Below, piece after piece: positions 62,301-64,000 of a stretch of 64,000 nt of DNA. The stretch is from Gymnorhina tibicen. Taxonomy: Eukaryota; Chordata; Aves; Passeriformes; Artamidae. The stretch is from contig VXAZ01001670.1 of the NCBI GenBank assembly GCA_013399875.1, positions 2,172,808-2,236,807 of the forward strand. Direction: 5' to 3'. Position 1 is the first letter of the stretch. Each line of letters starts with the position of its first letter. Both the position numbers and the translations under genes were made by a program. The notes below the pieces were generated by a model that was not told the DNA's origin, did not search any database, and saw only the letters and a program-made list of their open reading frames with translations.

Positions 62301-64000
62301 AGCTAGTCTTCAGAATGAGTACAGCTCAAAAACTCAGTCACACCAGGGTCTATGCTAGGGCTACTGAGGTATGAGTCACCTGGAAACTAAGAACAGGTGG
62401 TAGAAAAATGCAGATGACAGTTTCATTTAAATTAATCAAGATAAAAGTGGACCGAGAAGAACCTCAGAGTGACAAAGCTGGGTAGAAAAGCGGAATACTG
62501 TGGGTGAAATCCAGCATCAGCCAAAGCCAGGCAATGCAGACTGCCCTCAGAGAGCACTTCAATATGCCCAGAAGTTCCAAATGAATACAGGAAACATAGA
62601 CAGTTAAATGGAAATGACCTTTCACTCCGCATTAGTGACAAGGGGGAAAAAAAGAGCAGGGAAAAATACCCAACACTTATTCAGATACACCAGGGAGGAA
62701 ATACTAAGTGATAATAGACAGGAATTTTTGTCCCTGTGTTCTGTGTTCTACCATAGCACTGTCTCCAGTAGTACGCATGGGGAATCTCTCAGGAGAAATG
62801 TTGCTGCTCTCCATCTTTTTCCTTCCTTACACACCACCATAAACAGCAAAAGGAAACCATGCCCTCAGAGAGATCTATAATAGTTAGTTAGCACCAAGTG
62901 TCTTCTGGAAGAGAGCAGAAACAGGAGTGCAAAGCTAAGAGAGAAAAGTTTCTGGAGAATACAGAACATATGAAACCACATTAACTCATGGGACTTACCC
63001 CACCAGGTAGCACTGAGTTAAGCAGCACAGCTTAAGCAGGATTAAAAATAGTATCAGATAGGTATTTGAATTACAGTGTGATTTATACAGGCTCTTCAGT
63101 TCTCTTCATTGACAGCAGCCAAAACTTGCTGCAAGAATATCATAGTAGTTTAGAACAATCTGCCTCCTCACATAAAATTATCATCATGACAGAGATTCAG
63201 TTAAAACTCATAAGCTGGTAAAACTCTGAACATCAGTGAATAACAGTGCACTCGAGCCCACATCAGTGACTGGATGCCACCTGAGGGAATATTCCACAAC
63301 ATTTATAGATAAATTGGGTGGCAGCTCTTTGGCTTAAGTGGTGATTTATCTTTAGGCTTTGCATACTGACAATAGCTGTTTCTATATCTAAATTTCTTAC
63401 AAAAAGAGATGAGAACATACAAAGCTGTCCCCTGAGCTTGCCAGTGTGCCGCCACCTTCTTGGAGAAAAGCCAAAGAATATCCAAAATTGGAGGCTGAAG
63501 TCAACCTCAGACCAGCTGACAGAGACAAACACCTTTCCTCCAAACTGGACTCTTCTGAAGCATCAGCCAGGCTGGGAAACAGGACTCAGGAGCAGGGAGA
63601 TAACTGGTGCAAACTGGCATGATAACTTCTGTACTTGTACATGTCACCCCACCTAGCTCTACGTCAAGTGCTGGATGGCTCCTTTCTGTGTAATTCCCCT
63701 GCACCTTCTTATATCTAGACTGCCCTCCTTTGTCTCTCTAGATGAGGAGAAAGGTGTGGTAAGGTAAGTCTGCCTTGTTACCCAGAGGCAGAACAACTGT
63801 ACTGGCCACTAGAACCAGCTTGCAGAGGTCAGGCTGGAAAGCACTGCAGGGTAGAAAGAATCATCAAAGGGAAAATTGATAAGCTTCCTTCCCTTGTTAC
63901 ATTTCCCATCTCTGCCTCACCCTTTCATGACCTTTACAGACTGGCAACCCACCACTGCTGAAATCTCCCTCTTGCAGACAGCATTTCCCACGTTCTGTAA
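59341..64000. other. Non-coding DNA to the right edge
   Basis: Holds the longest open frame of the window (59438-60010, plus strand), judged to be chance, and a small hairpin at 60288-60309. No gene, repeat or strong element was recognised up to the edge. Confidence 0.5.
60288..60309. repeat. Short perfect inverted repeat (hairpin)
   Basis: AGTTCACCA and TGGTGAACT face each other across GAGC, whose outer bases also pair. This gives a 10-bp stem with a 2-nt loop. It is not followed by a T-run and has no RNA-gene context. Confidence 0.7.

Noticed and set aside
1..64000. Search by eye for CRISPR arrays, tRNA or rRNA genes, operons, endogenous retroviral genes or terminal repeats
   Set aside because: No spaced repeat array, no cloverleaf with A and B boxes, no ribosomal sequence and no retroviral motifs were seen. 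The window is vertebrate non-coding DNA.

Overview
This window looks like nuclear DNA of a bird. The best evidence is a 3' fragment of a CR1 retrotransposon of the avian type (about 15.0-15.3 kb, minus strand) and a short CR1 3' terminus near 37.0 kb. Older CR1/L3-like and MIR-like relics are also present, repeat density is low, and A/T-rich unique DNA surrounds one very GC-rich island at the left edge. The species cannot be determined from the sequence. One ambiguous base (N) at position 247 marks a weak spot in the assembly.

I found no protein-coding gene that I can defend. No open reading frame resembles a protein family I recognise. The longest frame (190 codons, 59438-60010) is about what 64 kb of random six-frame sequence would give. 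The window is best read as a CpG-island promoter at its left end followed by about 63 kb of intron or intergenic DNA with scattered candidate regulatory elements.

Layout: 1-450 is a CpG island with good splice-donor sequences on both strands near its edge. 463-13.4 kb is unique non-coding DNA with a 154-nt pure purine tract (3481-3634), a T20 tract and a MIR relic. 13.4-20.3 kb holds the CR1 copy, MIR-like relics, an A/T palindrome at 18.0 kb and two weak candidate conserved elements. 20.3-27.8 kb is the richest stretch for candidate regulatory elements, with blocks at 20.34-20.64, 20.99-21.26, 22.23-22.51, 24.69-24.83, 27.18-27.46 and 27.47-27.79 kb. 28.7-31.1 kb holds two ancient CR1/L3-like relics in opposite orientations. 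35.9-44.6 kb holds further candidate elements, two of them with exon-like borders (41.19-41.58 kb plus strand; 44.37-44.58 kb minus strand). 44.6-58.9 kb is mostly featureless. 58.96-59.34 kb is an A/T-rich block that keeps an unusual cluster of CpG dinucleotides. The rest is unremarkable.

My inference is that the window belongs to the regulatory neighbourhood or a long first intron of a developmental gene. The sequence does not name that gene. All conserved-element calls rest on composition and motif content in a single sequence and need cross-species alignment. I found no sign of a new coding system, CRISPR array, RNA gene or intact mobile element.
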